A stretch of 64,000 nt of DNA from Arthrobacter_H rhombi (GTDB taxonomy: Bacteria; Actinomycetota; Actinomycetes; Actinomycetales; Micrococcaceae), in contig NZ_BAAAIV010000011.1 in NCBI RefSeq assembly GCF_039526245.1, forward strand, positions 124,001 to 188,000. The letters run 5' to 3'. The position numbers and the translations under genes were made by a program. Below are positions 1-8,329 of the stretch, one piece after another (the stretch's first letter is position 1; each line of letters starts with the position of its first letter). The notes beneath the pieces are model-generated. The model was not told the DNA's origin. It searched no databases and saw only the letters and a list, made by a program, of their open reading frames with translations.

Positions 1-707
1 ACTTCGGGATGATCTCCGACGTCGACGACACCGTCGTGGTCACCGCACTCCCGCGTCCGTTGCTCGCTGCCTGGAACTCGTTCGTGCTGGATGAGCACGC
101 CCGGGTGGCCACCCCCGGCATGGCAGTGATGATGGAACGCGTGCTGCGGGGCCGCCCCGGCGCGCCGGTGCTCTACCTCTCCACTGGTGCCTGGAACGTG
201 GCTCCCACGCTGAGCCGTTTCATGGCCCGCAACCTCTATCCCGAGGGGCCCTTGCTGCTTACCGATTGGGGGCCGATCGAGACCGGTTCCGCCAGTGGCC
301 GCTGGTTCCGCTCCGGTGCGCAGCACAAGGTGGACCAGCTGCGCCGCCTGGCCACCGAATTCCCGCAGATGAAGTGGCTGCTGGTCGGCGACGACGGCCA
401 GCACGATCCGGAGATCTACGCCGGGTTCGCCCAGCGCTACCCGCAGAACGTCAAGGCGATCGTCATCCGCCAGCTGACGCCGTCCGAGGCCGTCCTGGCC
501 GGTGGCCGGTCCCAGCGGACGGTGAACTCCACCCCCGGCGTCGATTGGATCTACGCACCCGACGGCGCCGGCATCCTCAACGAACTCGAACGGCTGGGCA
601 TCGTCTCCGACGAGGACCAGCACGTCGACCACCAGGAGCGGCGCCGCCTGCGCCAGCAGTGGCCCGACGGCAAGCCGCAGGACGTGACGCCCGGGGGCGA
701 CGCATGA
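1..707 (+). CDS. App1-like phosphatase domain protein, 5' end missing
   Basis: The frame is already open at the window edge (F-G-M-I-S-D-V-D-D-T-V), so the gene starts upstream; about 234 residues are visible. The DVDDT motif fits the DxDxT nucleophile loop of the HAD-like App1/DUF2183 phosphatidate-phosphatase family. A later LLVGDDGQHDPEIY stretch fits the second acidic metal-binding motif of that family. The lost N-terminal part would hold the domain before the nucleophile loop. The stop codon overlaps the next start as ATGA at 704-707, so the downstream thioesterase is probably translationally coupled. The physiological substrate cannot be told; phosphatidate is only the family precedent. 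Confidence 0.8.
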   Translation, partial: FGMISDVDDTVVVTALPRPLLAAWNSFVLDEHARVATPGMAVMMERVLRGRPGAPVLYLSTGAWNVAPTLSRFMARNLYPEGPLLLTDWGPIETGSASGRWFRSGAQHKVDQLRRLATEFPQMKWLLVGDDGQHDPEIYAGFAQRYPQNVKAIVIRQLTPSEAVLAGGRSQRTVNSTPGVDWIYAPDGAGILNELERLGIVSDEDQHVDHQERRRLRQQWPDGKPQDVTPGGDA

Positions 708-1168
708 GCGGGCACAAGCTCCGCGTGGAAGTGCCCATGCGGTGGGGTGACATGGATGCCTACGGCCACATCAACAACGTGAACCTGGTGCGGATGATGG
801 AAGAGGCACGCATCGCAGGCTTCGGCGTCCCGGGCGGCACCGGCAAGCCAGGCAACGAACCGATGGTCGACCTGTTCTCCGCGGTCCCGGAGAACACCCA
901 GGTCCTCGTGGTGGAGCACCGGGTGCGTTACGTCGCCCCGCTGGAGTACCGCAACGTGCCGGCCCAGGTGGACCTGTGGCTCTCCGCCGTCAAGGCAGCC
1001 AGCTTCGACGTCTGCTATGAATTCCACGATCCGGTCGACGGCGGCCTGTGCATGCGCGCGAGCACGACGCTGGCGTTCTTCTCTGTCGACAACCAGCGGC
1101 TGCTGCGCCTGCCGCCGGCCGAACGCGCCAAGCTCGCGGAATTCATCGGCGAACCCGTGTTCCGGTAA
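704..1168 (+). CDS. acyl-CoA thioesterase, hot-dog fold (4HBT)
   Basis: A 154-residue protein. The N-terminal V-P-M-R-W-G-D-M-D-A-Y-G-H-I-N-N block is the classic 4HBT signature (R/W-x-D-x-D-x-x-G-H-x-N-N), with the Asp used in thioester hydrolysis. The length is normal for a single hot-dog domain. It starts in an ATGA overlap with the App1-like gene, so the two form an operon. The last 13 codons plus stop and CCGC lie in a 46-bp sequence that recurs imperfectly at 5264-5309, so this 3' end may have been replaced or duplicated by a recombination event. Substrate unknown. Confidence 0.88.
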   Translation: MSGHKLRVEVPMRWGDMDAYGHINNVNLVRMMEEARIAGFGVPGGTGKPGNEPMVDLFSAVPENTQVLVVEHRVRYVAPLEYRNVPAQVDLWLSAVKAASFDVCYEFHDPVDGGLCMRASTTLAFFSVDNQRLLRLPPAERAKLAEFIGEPVFR

Positions 1169-1172
1169 CCGC
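1127..1172 (+). repeat. 46-bp imperfect direct repeat, left copy (thioesterase 3' end)
   Basis: Encodes A-K-L-A-E-F-I-G-E-P-V-F-R-stop followed by CCGC. It matches 5264-5309 at 41 of 46 positions in the same orientation. Read on the minus strand it also still encodes A-V-T-G-T-R-V-R-R-stop, which resembles the end of the convergent gene at 5280-5747. Confidence 0.85.
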
Positions 1173-1337
1173 CAAGAAGATGATGTCGGGTCCAGTTCGC
1201 GCCGGCCGTCGGTGTAGACGCAGGATTGATGCCACCTAGGGTGCAGAATCTAGTGCATGGACATGATTGCAGGGCGCTGGGCTGCACGAGCGAAGAAATC
1301 GTGGAGCACCGGTACGCTATCTGAGCCAAGGAAATCG

Positions 1338-3494
1338 ATGATGGCGGGGGACAGCGCTTATGACGAGGCAGTCCGGGCCGTCCGAGCCGGCAAATTCGAT
1401 GCGGATGAGGCTGCAGGCCGGCTGATCGGCAGGATGACCGATCGGGAGGTCCTCGGACTGCTAGACGGTGATTCTCCTAGGCGGCTGCTGCCGGTCATCC
1501 CGGTGTTGCTCGGTCGGCGGCCGTTCGTAGCCGGGGCGGTTTCGCGGCTTGGCATCCCGGGCATCCGGTTCAGTGACGGTACCCGTGGCGTCGTGATCGG
1601 CCCTTCCACCGCCTTCCCGGCGACGATCGCGCGGGCCGCGACCTGGGACCCGTCACTGGAGGAGCGCATTGGCATCGCCATCGGCTTGGAGACCAGAGCG
1701 CGGGGCGCAAACTACTCCGCTTCCGTCTGCGTCAACCTATTGCGTCATCCCGCGTGGGGCCGGGCGCAGGAGTGCTACGGCGAGGATCCGGTGCTCACCG
1801 GCCGGATGGCATCTGCCCTGACCCGGGGCGTACGGGTGCACGTGATGGCATGCGTGAAGCACTTCGCCCTCAACTCGATGGAGAACGAGCGCTTCGAGGT
1901 CGACGTGTCGGTCGACGAGCACGCCCTGCACGAGGTGTACTTGCCGCACTTCAAGGCCGTCATCGATGCCGGCGCCGATTCCGTGATGAGTGCCTATAAC
2001 AGGGTGCGGGGCGAATACATGGACCTGAACCGCATCCTACTCACCGATGTGTTGCGGCATGAATGGGGCTTCCCGGGGTTCGTGACGAGCGACTGGGTCT
2101 TCGGTACCCATGACGCCATCGGCAGCCTTGAGGCGGGGATGGATGTGGAGATGCCGCTGCGACTGCTGCGCGCCCGCGATCTGCCGGTCGCCCTGCGGAA
2201 CGGCGACGTCGACCGCGAGACGGTCATGCGGTCCGCGCGCCGCATCCTGCGCACCAGCGTTCTGCATGCCGCGACCCGGCAGGCCCAGCCGCTGAGCGCC
2301 GAGCTGATTGCCTCGCCGGCGCACCGGGCACTGGCCCGCCAGGCAGCCGCGGAGTCGATCGTGATGTTGAAGAACGAATTCACCGGCGCGGCGCCGCTGC
2401 TGCCGTTGGCCCCCACCACCAGGCACCTCGCGGTGATCGGGCGACTCGCGGCACGTGCGAACCTCGGCGACCACGGTTCCTCACGCGTCCGGCCCCCCTC
2501 CACGGTCTCTCCGTTGCAGGGCCTGCGGGAGGCGCTTCCCCACGTTCGGATCACGGCCACGGCCGGTCGGGACGAACGCGCAGCGGCCGCGGCGGCGGCT
2601 GCGGCGGAGACGGCGATCGTCATCATCGGCCTGGACCAGCACGATGAGGGCGAATCGGTCGTCACCGGCGGCGTCGACGTGGGCGTGCTCGGCCGGGCCT
2701 TCCGCTCGGGTCCGCTCCGTCGGCTGCTCGTCGCTCTGGCACATTTGGCGTCGCGCTTCGTCCGAGGCGGCGACCGCACCTCGCTCGACCTGCGCCCTGC
2801 CGATGTGCGCCTCATCCGGGCGGTCGCCGCAGCCAACCCCCGGACCGTCGTCGTCCTGATCGGCGGTAGCGCGATCCTGACGGAGGCCTGGCGAGACCGT
2901 GTGCCGGCGCTACTCCTTGCCTGGTACGGGGGGATGGAGGGTGGCCGGGCGTTGGCGAACGTGCTCACTGGCACCGCGGAGCCCGGCGGACGACTGCCGT
3001 TTGTGCTGCCGACAGACGCCGGACATCTACCGCCGTTCGACAGCTCGGCGAAGACCGTCGTCTACGATGACAGGTGGGGTCAGCGTCGGCTCGACGGCGA
3101 CGGAAACGCGCCCGCATTCCCCTTCGGGTTCGGCTTGGGCTACACGACGATCGAACACCGGCTCCTGGACCACAGCTTCGACGACACGGGTGGTACCGCG
3201 GAGGTGCTCGTGACGAACACTGGCGACCGCAAGGGCTCGACCGTCGTGCAGGTCTATGCCGCTGACGTCTCGAATCGCAGGCCGGTAGCCCAGCTGCTGG
3301 GCTTCCGTAAGGTGACGCTGGAGCCCGGTGCGGAGACGACCGTCCAGGTCTCACTGGATGCGGGGCCCACGCTGCAGCGAGATCCGGCGACACGGCGCTG
3401 GTCGCCCCGCGCGGGCGACTGGGCCCTGCTCGCCGCCCAACACAGCCCCGCGAGCTGGGCGGGTGCTGGTGCGTTACGACGCGCAGGGGGATGA
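1338..3494 (+). CDS. glycoside hydrolase family 3 beta-glucosidase-like enzyme
   Basis: A 718-residue protein from the ATG at 1338, chosen over an upstream in-frame ATG at 1257 because AAGGAA sits 5 nt before it. Residues about 70-290 match the GH3 catalytic barrel, including K-H-F-A-L-N-S-M-E-N-E-R and S-A-Y-N. V-T-S-D-W carries the expected nucleophile Asp at about residue 252. A GH3 C-terminal domain follows, then a fibronectin-III-like tail (V-T-N-T-G-D-R-K-G, near residue 620). No signal peptide is visible, so a cytoplasmic glycosidase acting on imported or lipid-linked glucosides is likely. It converges with the glycosyltransferase at 3560 and lies in the segment flanked by the 46-bp repeats. 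Confidence 0.88.
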   Translation: MMAGDSAYDEAVRAVRAGKFDADEAAGRLIGRMTDREVLGLLDGDSPRRLLPVIPVLLGRRPFVAGAVSRLGIPGIRFSDGTRGVVIGPSTAFPATIARAATWDPSLEERIGIAIGLETRARGANYSASVCVNLLRHPAWGRAQECYGEDPVLTGRMASALTRGVRVHVMACVKHFALNSMENERFEVDVSVDEHALHEVYLPHFKAVIDAGADSVMSAYNRVRGEYMDLNRILLTDVLRHEWGFPGFVTSDWVFGTHDAIGSLEAGMDVEMPLRLLRARDLPVALRNGDVDRETVMRSARRILRTSVLHAATRQAQPLSAELIASPAHRALARQAAAESIVMLKNEFTGAAPLLPLAPTTRHLAVIGRLAARANLGDHGSSRVRPPSTVSPLQGLREALPHVRITATAGRDERAAAAAAAAAETAIVIIGLDQHDEGESVVTGGVDVGVLGRAFRSGPLRRLLVALAHLASRFVRGGDRTSLDLRPADVRLIRAVAAANPRTVVVLIGGSAILTEAWRDRVPALLLAWYGGMEGGRALANVLTGTAEPGGRLPFVLPTDAGHLPPFDSSAKTVVYDDRWGQRRLDGDGNAPAFPFGFGLGYTTIEHRLLDHSFDDTGGTAEVLVTNTGDRKGSTVVQVYAADVSNRRPVAQLLGFRKVTLEPGAETTVQVSLDAGPTLQRDPATRRWSPRAGDWALLAAQHSPASWAGAGALRRAGG

Positions 3495-3559
3495 CCGGCG
3501 AAGAAGGCGCCTCGGATGGCCCGCCGGCGTGCGCCCGACATGGGTCGCGCGCGTCCCGG

Positions 3560-4972
3560 TCACTCGGGGAGGGGCGGCAACGGTGCCGACTGCCCTTCGA
3601 TGCGGACGGGCAGTACGTCGTCACCGCGCAGCATGGTGCGGAGCAACCGGCGTGGCTCCCAACGGAGCGACATGGACGCCGGGTCGCGCCGCAGAACCAT
3701 GCCCCCGTTCGGAGTCGCATACCGCTTCTCCAGATCGCCCAGCTCCTCTGCACGCAGCAGGGCGACCGTACTACCCACCGCCTGGTCGACCAGGCGGAGC
3801 AGTGAGGAGGGTCCCCTCAGGTCGGACGCGACGAGGTGCTGCTCACTCGTGGCGAGGATCGTCCTCTGCGCCGCGCGTGTCACGACCAGAGGACGGGACG
3901 GACCCTCCAGCAGGCCAGCCAGCACGTCCGCCGCTGCATCCGGACGACCGGCTTTCCGCGCCGCCGCCTGCATCCGCCGCAGGCGGCCCGGCTCACGGAG
4001 GACCCCGTCGATCTTCCAGCCGATCGTGGCGGTGGTGTTGCAGCGCACGGCGGCCCCCTGCTCCATCAGGTAGTCGCCGTTTCGGACCTCCTGGCCCGGG
4101 ATGGGGTTCACCAACACCATGGGCAGCCCCGCGGCCATGCATTCCGACGCCGTCAACCCGCCCGGTTTGCCCACGAACAGGTCGGCGCGACGCAGCAGCT
4201 CCGGCATCTTGTCCGTGAAGCCAATCACGCGGTAACGGTCGCCGGCAGGCTCCACCAGCTGCTCGATGCGCCGACGCAGCGCGTCATCGTGTCCACACAC
4301 GACCGTGGCCGTGAATGCGGACCGCATATGCAGCGTCTGCTGCACAACTGCGGCGGCGTAGTCACCGCCTTTGGCGCCCGCGGAGATCAACAGCATCGGG
4401 GGCTCGTTGGCATCGCGCGCGGGCGTGGTGTCCGGCTTCACCGCGATGGGGATCCCCGTGGCCGCGATGCGGTCGGTAGGCAGACCAAGCGCGGTCAGCT
4501 CGATCCTCGCCTCTTCCCTGGCCACGAAGAGCTGGTGGAACGCGCTCGTCAGCCACAGGCCTTGGAAGTCGTAGTCCGTCGTGACGACAGCCGTCTTGGC
4601 GTCGATCACGCCCCGAAGGAGCAGGGTTGCCAGCAGCTGGGCCGGCAGGAAGTGCGTACACACGATCGCCGTCGGTCGGAACCGTTTGATCGCACGGACC
4701 ACCGGAAAGGCATTCACCCGAGTCCAGGGGTCGATCGGGCCTCGGCGCCGGAACGGCGGGTCACTGGCGTCGTAGCCCCACTCGACCAGCCACGGCAGGC
4801 CCTCGACCAGAACGAAGTACCCCTTCCCCAACACGTCTCGGTAGAGCGCGCTACTGACCTGCAGGACGTCCAGCACCTGCACCTCGGAAATGTCGGCGCG
4901 CGCGGAGCACGCCTGCTGTACCGCCGCCGCGGCGCTGTTATGCCCCGATCCCACCCCTGCGGACAGGATCAT
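3560..4972 (-). CDS. GT28/MGDG-synthase-like glycosyltransferase
   Basis: About 470 residues from ATG 4972; GTG 4975 is equally possible. A perfect GGAGGTGA lies just upstream, while longer in-frame starts at 5023 and 5056 have no comparable site. The N-terminal M-I-L-S-A-G-V-G-S-G-H-N is the nucleotide-binding start of MGDG synthase-type GT-B enzymes. Residues roughly 265-285 contain L-F-V-G-K-P-G-G-L-T-A-S-E, the donor-sugar motif of the GT28 C-terminal domain. Likely role: transfer of a hexose to diacylglycerol or a related lipid at the membrane. About 90 residues after the GT domain are not recognised. Same segment as the GH3 enzyme. Confidence 0.85.
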   Translation of the reverse strand: MILSAGVGSGHNSAAAAVQQACSARADISEVQVLDVLQVSSALYRDVLGKGYFVLVEGLPWLVEWGYDASDPPFRRRGPIDPWTRVNAFPVVRAIKRFRPTAIVCTHFLPAQLLATLLLRGVIDAKTAVVTTDYDFQGLWLTSAFHQLFVAREEARIELTALGLPTDRIAATGIPIAVKPDTTPARDANEPPMLLISAGAKGGDYAAAVVQQTLHMRSAFTATVVCGHDDALRRRIEQLVEPAGDRYRVIGFTDKMPELLRRADLFVGKPGGLTASECMAAGLPMVLVNPIPGQEVRNGDYLMEQGAAVRCNTTATIGWKIDGVLREPGRLRRMQAAARKAGRPDAAADVLAGLLEGPSRPLVVTRAAQRTILATSEQHLVASDLRGPSSLLRLVDQAVGSTVALLRAEELGDLEKRYATPNGGMVLRRDPASMSLRWEPRRLLRTMLRGDDVLPVRIEGQSAPLPPLPE

Positions 4973-5263
4973 CACGCGCTCACCTCCGGCGGTGTTGGAG
5001 CCCCGTGCCGGCGTCTTACGCATGAGGAAAGAGTAGCGGACCGCATCGTCTCCCACGGATCCACATCTACTGGCGGATACTTTTTCTTCGCGACAGGGCC
5101 AGGAGGACTTGAGCGACGTGGCTGGGTCTGCACCATGGACCTGCCACCGTTCACGTCAGCCCAGCCTGGGCATCAGGGCCACGGAGCTTGCGCCGTCGCC
5201 CTCTCAATCGGCGACGCCATAACGGTCGGCGTCGGACTTTTCGATAGCTAGCCCCCTCACGGA
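4973..5263. other. noncoding stretch upstream of the glycosyltransferase
   Basis: No credible gene. It holds the glycosyltransferase ribosome-binding site near 4980 and a 7-bp perfect inverted repeat (CGACGCC at 5212-5218, GGCGTCG at 5228-5234, 9-nt loop) followed on the + strand by GACTTTT. This could be a weak terminator or an operator for the leftward gene; I cannot decide. Confidence 0.4.
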
Positions 5264-5309
5264 GCCAAGCTGGAGGAGTTCATCGGCGCACCGGTGTTCC
5301 GGTAACCGC
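5264..5309 (+). repeat. 46-bp imperfect direct repeat, right copy (thioesterase remnant)
   Basis: Encodes A-K-L-E-E-F-I-G-A-P-V-F-R-stop in a place where no thioesterase gene is present. This is an orphan 3' end of the 704-1168 gene or of a close homologue. Its left boundary is abrupt: the homology stops at the GCC codon. It overlaps the last 30 bases of the convergent gene at 5280-5747. Confidence 0.85.
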
Positions 5310-5747
5310 GGCGAACTGTGCGGCCAGCTGCTCATCGTGCTCCAACTGGCACGGTTTCAACGGCCGGGCTGCCAGCTGCACGTAGGCCCGTCCGGCGCTG
5401 CGCTGCGGATCGGCCGGTACGGCCAGGAGCCGTGCGCCCGGATGCCAGTGGCAGGTCACCGCGCCCACCAGCGGCAGCCCGGCACCGTCGTCGTGCCCGG
5501 GAACCGGGAGCGTACAGCGCAACGCGGCGGCCAGCTCGGCCACCCCGTGGTAGTGGCCGCGCCAGCGCACCCCGGTGGGGCAGGCCAGGGTGAGCGACTG
5601 GGTGGGGGGATCGACGAAGACGGTGACCGGAACCCAGGCGGCGGCGTCGGCCAGCAGTTCGGGGTGGGCCGTTCCGAACGCGGGACGGTGCCCCGGGGTG
5701 CCGGAGTGGCAGTCGGAAGCGGGACGGTGGGTGGACAGATGGCCCAT
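5280..5747 (-). CDS. hypothetical protein, 155 aa
   Basis: Not recognised. The start at 5747 is supported by an AAAGG ribosome-binding site about 6 nt upstream. The protein has several W and H residues (for example C-H-W-H-P-G-A-R), no signal peptide and no membrane segment. Its 3' end overlaps the orphan thioesterase tail tail-to-tail. This suggests that the ancestral neighbour was the intact thioesterase, with the two genes converging. Coding assignment is fairly safe because the frame, the ribosome-binding site and the third-position GC agree. Confidence 0.6.
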   Translation of the reverse strand: MGHLSTHRPASDCHSGTPGHRPAFGTAHPELLADAAAWVPVTVFVDPPTQSLTLACPTGVRWRGHYHGVAELAAALRCTLPVPGHDDGAGLPLVGAVTCHWHPGARLLAVPADPQRSAGRAYVQLAARPLKPCQLEHDEQLAAQFAAVTGTPVRR

Positions 5748-6019
5748 GGGTTGCCTTTCGCGTGCTCTTGCCCGACACCGTGCGTGCCGGGCCGCTTCGT
5801 CATCCGAACCACCCGTGAAGCATGGGGTTGGTGTGCGGCCGGGTCGGAGCCCGTGCATGGCCGCATCTCGTGAAGCTGGAACCCAGCCTAGCGGATGCGA
5901 GACGCGGGGTAACTTCTTCGCCCGTGGCGTAGCCGGTTTGCGTTGGGCTTCCACGTGGGATGGGATGGGGAAAAGACCTTTGCCGGGTTGTGCCCGGCCC
6001 CCGAAGGAGTGATCCGACA

Positions 6020-6886
6020 ATGACCGTCCCCGCAGCCGCCCGGCCGCCGCGCCCGCTGGTGGTGCTGGAGGTGGTGACCCGACGCAAGATCGGCAAGCAC
6101 ATGGTCCGCCTGACCCTGGGTGGGGAGGGCTTCGCCGCCTTCCGCAACAAGGAAGCCACCGACAAGTACGTCAAGCTGCTGTTCGCCGATCCCGCCCTGG
6201 GCCTCACCCCGCCCTATGACCTGGAGGAACTGCGCGCCGTGCTGCCGCCCGAGCGGATGCCGGTGCGGCGTACCTACACGGTGCGCAGCGTCAACGAGGC
6301 GGCCGGGACCCTGCAGATCGACTTCGTCGTGCACGGCGAGGACGGCATCGCCGGGCCGTGGGCCAACCACGCCAAGCCCGGGGACCTGGTCTGCTTTTCA
6401 GGCCCCGGCGGGATGTATGTCCCCTCCCCGGAGGCTGACTGGCACCTGCTCGCCGGTGACGAATCGGCGCTGCCGGCCATCGCCGCCGCCCTGGAGGCCA
6501 TGGACCGCTCCGCGGTCGGCGAGGTCTACGTCGAGGTCGCCGAGGAGAAGGACGAGATCAAGTTCAAGGCCCCCAAGGGCATGAACGTGCACTGGTTGCA
6601 CCGCGGTGGCCCGTTCACCCCGGAGAGCACCCGGCTGGCCGCAGCCGTCATGGCCGGCACCTGGCGCGAGGGCGACGTGCAGGTCTTCGCCCACGGTGAG
6701 CGCGAGATGGTCAAGGCGCTGCGCCGCTACCTCGCGGATGAAAAGGGAGTGGACCGCAAGGCGCTCTCGCTCTCCGCCTACTGGGCGTTCGGCAGGGCCG
6801 AGGAGACGTTCCAGGCGGAGAAGCGCGAACCCATCGGGCAGATCTTCCCCGACGAACCAGGGATCCAGACCGCAGTCCGCGGCTGA
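6020..6886 (+). CDS. siderophore-interacting protein (FAD ferric-siderophore reductase)
   Basis: A 288-residue protein starting at 6020 behind a strong AAGGAG. R-R-T-Y-T-V-R near residue 92 is the FAD-binding motif of the SIP family. G-D-E-S-A-L-P-A-I near residue 155 starts the NAD(P)H-binding SIP domain. F-G-R-A-E-E near the C terminus is also typical. The family reduces ferric siderophores in the cytoplasm to release iron, which fits with the siderophore importer at 27.9-32 kb, although the two loci are not adjacent. I saw no convincing iron box in the 272 bp upstream. Confidence 0.9.
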   Translation: MTVPAAARPPRPLVVLEVVTRRKIGKHMVRLTLGGEGFAAFRNKEATDKYVKLLFADPALGLTPPYDLEELRAVLPPERMPVRRTYTVRSVNEAAGTLQIDFVVHGEDGIAGPWANHAKPGDLVCFSGPGGMYVPSPEADWHLLAGDESALPAIAAALEAMDRSAVGEVYVEVAEEKDEIKFKAPKGMNVHWLHRGGPFTPESTRLAAAVMAGTWREGDVQVFAHGEREMVKALRRYLADEKGVDRKALSLSAYWAFGRAEETFQAEKREPIGQIFPDEPGIQTAVRG

Positions 6887-6947
6887 GCCCGGGTCTACCG
6901 GATCCCCGGATGGCTTCGGGCTGCGGGATCCAGCACGACGGCGGCGC

Positions 6948-7826
6948 CTACCTGTCGTACGCTTCCTGGCTCCACAGGTGGAACAGAGCGTGCGCCCGGT
7001 AGGGGCGCCACGCTTCCGCCCGGTCCGCTGACTCCCGGGCACTGATCCGCCCCAGCGCCCGGCGCAACACCAGGTCTCCGGGGGTGAACGCATCGGGATC
7101 CAGCCGGGCCCGCACGTCCAGGTAGTCTGCGCTCCAGGGGCCGATGCCCGGAAGCGCCAGCAGCTCGTCGCGGGTGAGCGGGAACGCGCCGGCCGGTTGC
7201 GCGCCGGCGTGGCTGAAGGCGTCGGCCACGGCCAGCAAGGTGCGGGTACGGGCGTGTGTCAGCCCGATCGCCGCCTGCAGTTCAGCTGCGGGAATCCGCG
7301 CGACGACGTCCGCCGCCGGGAACAGCTTCATCCCGGCCACCGGAGTGCCGCCGTACCCGGTAACGAGACGGCCGGCGAAGGTCCGCATGGCTGCCACGGA
7401 GACCTGCTGGCCCAACACGGTCGTCGCCGCTGCCTCGAAGGGATCGGGGTAGCCGATCCGCCGCAGCGCCGGGCGCCGGGTGACCAGCGGCGCGAGCAGG
7501 GGATCGCGCGAGAGGTGGGCGTTCACGGGCGTCAGGTCGTCATCAAGTCCCAACCAGCGGCGGATGATGGCCTCCAGCGTGGCCGCCTCGGCGGCATAGA
7601 GCGGGTCCCCGAGGGACCTCGCCCGGACCGCGGTCTCGTCGAACTGCAGCGCCAGCGGGACGACGCGGTCGCCGATCGCCACCGGGCGCCGGTGCTCGCC
7701 GCCGACCTGTTCGTCGATGCCGGGGATGGCGTGGGCGGCCAGGATGGCCAGGCACCACTGCGGGTCCAGCCTGCCGTTCGCCGGCAGGCAGACCACCGGG
7801 TCGGGTTCCTGCGCCGTCGTGTCCAT
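6948..7826 (-). CDS. alkA: DNA-3-methyladenine glycosylase II (AlkA-like)
   Basis: A 292-residue base-excision glycosylase. An N-terminal AlkA-type domain is followed by a helix-hairpin-helix segment L-P-G-I-G-P-W-S-A-D-Y. The likely catalytic Asp lies in T-P-G-D-L-V-L-R-R about 20 residues later. T-V-L-G-Q-Q-V-S is the usual conserved motif at the start of the glycosylase core. Expected to remove 3-methyladenine and other alkylated purines. Start at 7826 taken as the first Met before the conserved N terminus. There is no Ada-type domain fusion. It converges with the siderophore-interacting gene. Confidence 0.88.
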   Translation of the reverse strand: MDTTAQEPDPVVCLPANGRLDPQWCLAILAAHAIPGIDEQVGGEHRRPVAIGDRVVPLALQFDETAVRARSLGDPLYAAEAATLEAIIRRWLGLDDDLTPVNAHLSRDPLLAPLVTRRPALRRIGYPDPFEAAATTVLGQQVSVAAMRTFAGRLVTGYGGTPVAGMKLFPAADVVARIPAAELQAAIGLTHARTRTLLAVADAFSHAGAQPAGAFPLTRDELLALPGIGPWSADYLDVRARLDPDAFTPGDLVLRRALGRISARESADRAEAWRPYRAHALFHLWSQEAYDR

Positions 7827-7882
7827 GGACAGTGAGTCTAGTTCCCGCTGCGGTCCCCGGTGGCGCGGCCGGACGGCACCGG

Positions 7883-7917
7883 GTGACGGCAACTCCTGAC
7901 TGGCTAGAATGTCAGCA
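7883..7917 (+). promoter_or_regulatory. probable leaderless promoter of the SdpI-like gene
   Basis: GTGACG at 7883-7888 and TAGAAT at 7905-7910, spaced 16 bp. The ATG at 7917 is exactly where transcription should begin, 7 nt past the -10. No ribosome-binding site precedes it. Confidence 0.5.
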
Positions 7918-8270
7918 TGCTGATTTCCGTCATTGTCCTGCTGGTCGCCTATGTGGTCCTCGCCGTCGTCGTCGTGGGATGCGCCAACGGGCGCATTGGC
8001 CCCAATGCGGTGGCCGGTATTCGCACTCCCACGATCATGGCGAACGAGACCACCTGGAGCGTGGGGCATCGGGCGGCTCGTCTCCCGATGCTGATCGGCA
8101 CCGCGGCCGGGGCCGTGTGTGCGGTGGCCGTGTTCTTTGTCGACGGGGAATCGACGCAGTCCCTGCTGACCGGGATTTCCGTCGCCCTGATGCTGGTGGG
8201 GCTGCTGGTGGGGGCCCGGGCCGGTACACGGGCAGCCGGTGCCGTCCTGGCCGAATCCCAGCAGCACTGA
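7917..8270 (+). CDS. SdpI-family integral membrane protein
   Basis: A 117-residue protein with three predicted membrane segments: residues 2-24, about 56-75 and about 82-105. The loop G-I-R-T-P-T-I-M-A-N-E-T-T-W-S-V-G-H-R-A-A matches the SdpI/YhfL signature (G-x-R-x-P-x-T-x-x-x-x-x-W-x-x-x-H). In Bacillus, SdpI gives immunity to the SdpC toxin and also signals. No toxin gene is near, so here it is an orphan member, and immunity should not be assumed. It lies between alkA (divergent) and the ArsR gene. Confidence 0.8.
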   Translation: MLISVIVLLVAYVVLAVVVVGCANGRIGPNAVAGIRTPTIMANETTWSVGHRAARLPMLIGTAAGAVCAVAVFFVDGESTQSLLTGISVALMLVGLLVGARAGTRAAGAVLAESQQH

Positions 8271-8280
8271 CCCCCGCGGG

Positions 8281-8329
8281 TTGGCCCTGCAGGGCCCACC
8301 GGGCTATCATCGTTATATGACGATGATAG
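8281..8329 (+). promoter_or_regulatory. leaderless promoter and operator of the ArsR gene
   Basis: A perfect 10-bp inverted repeat (CTATCATCGT, spacer TATATG, ACGATGATAG) spans 8304-8329 and contains the ATG at 8317. TTGGCC at 8281-8286 and TATCAT at 8305-8310 (18-bp spacing) place the transcription start on that ATG. A bound repressor would cover the -10 element, transcription start and start codon together. Confidence 0.8.

Noticed and set aside
1257..1337. ATG at 1257 as start of the GH3 enzyme
   Set aside because: No ribosome-binding site, and the extra 27 residues look like neither GH3 sequence nor a signal peptide; AAGGAA before 1338 decides.
7917..8270. Immunity gene of a bacteriocin locus (SdpI)
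   Set aside because: No toxin, processing or export gene is next to it; SdpI-like orphans are common in actinobacteria.
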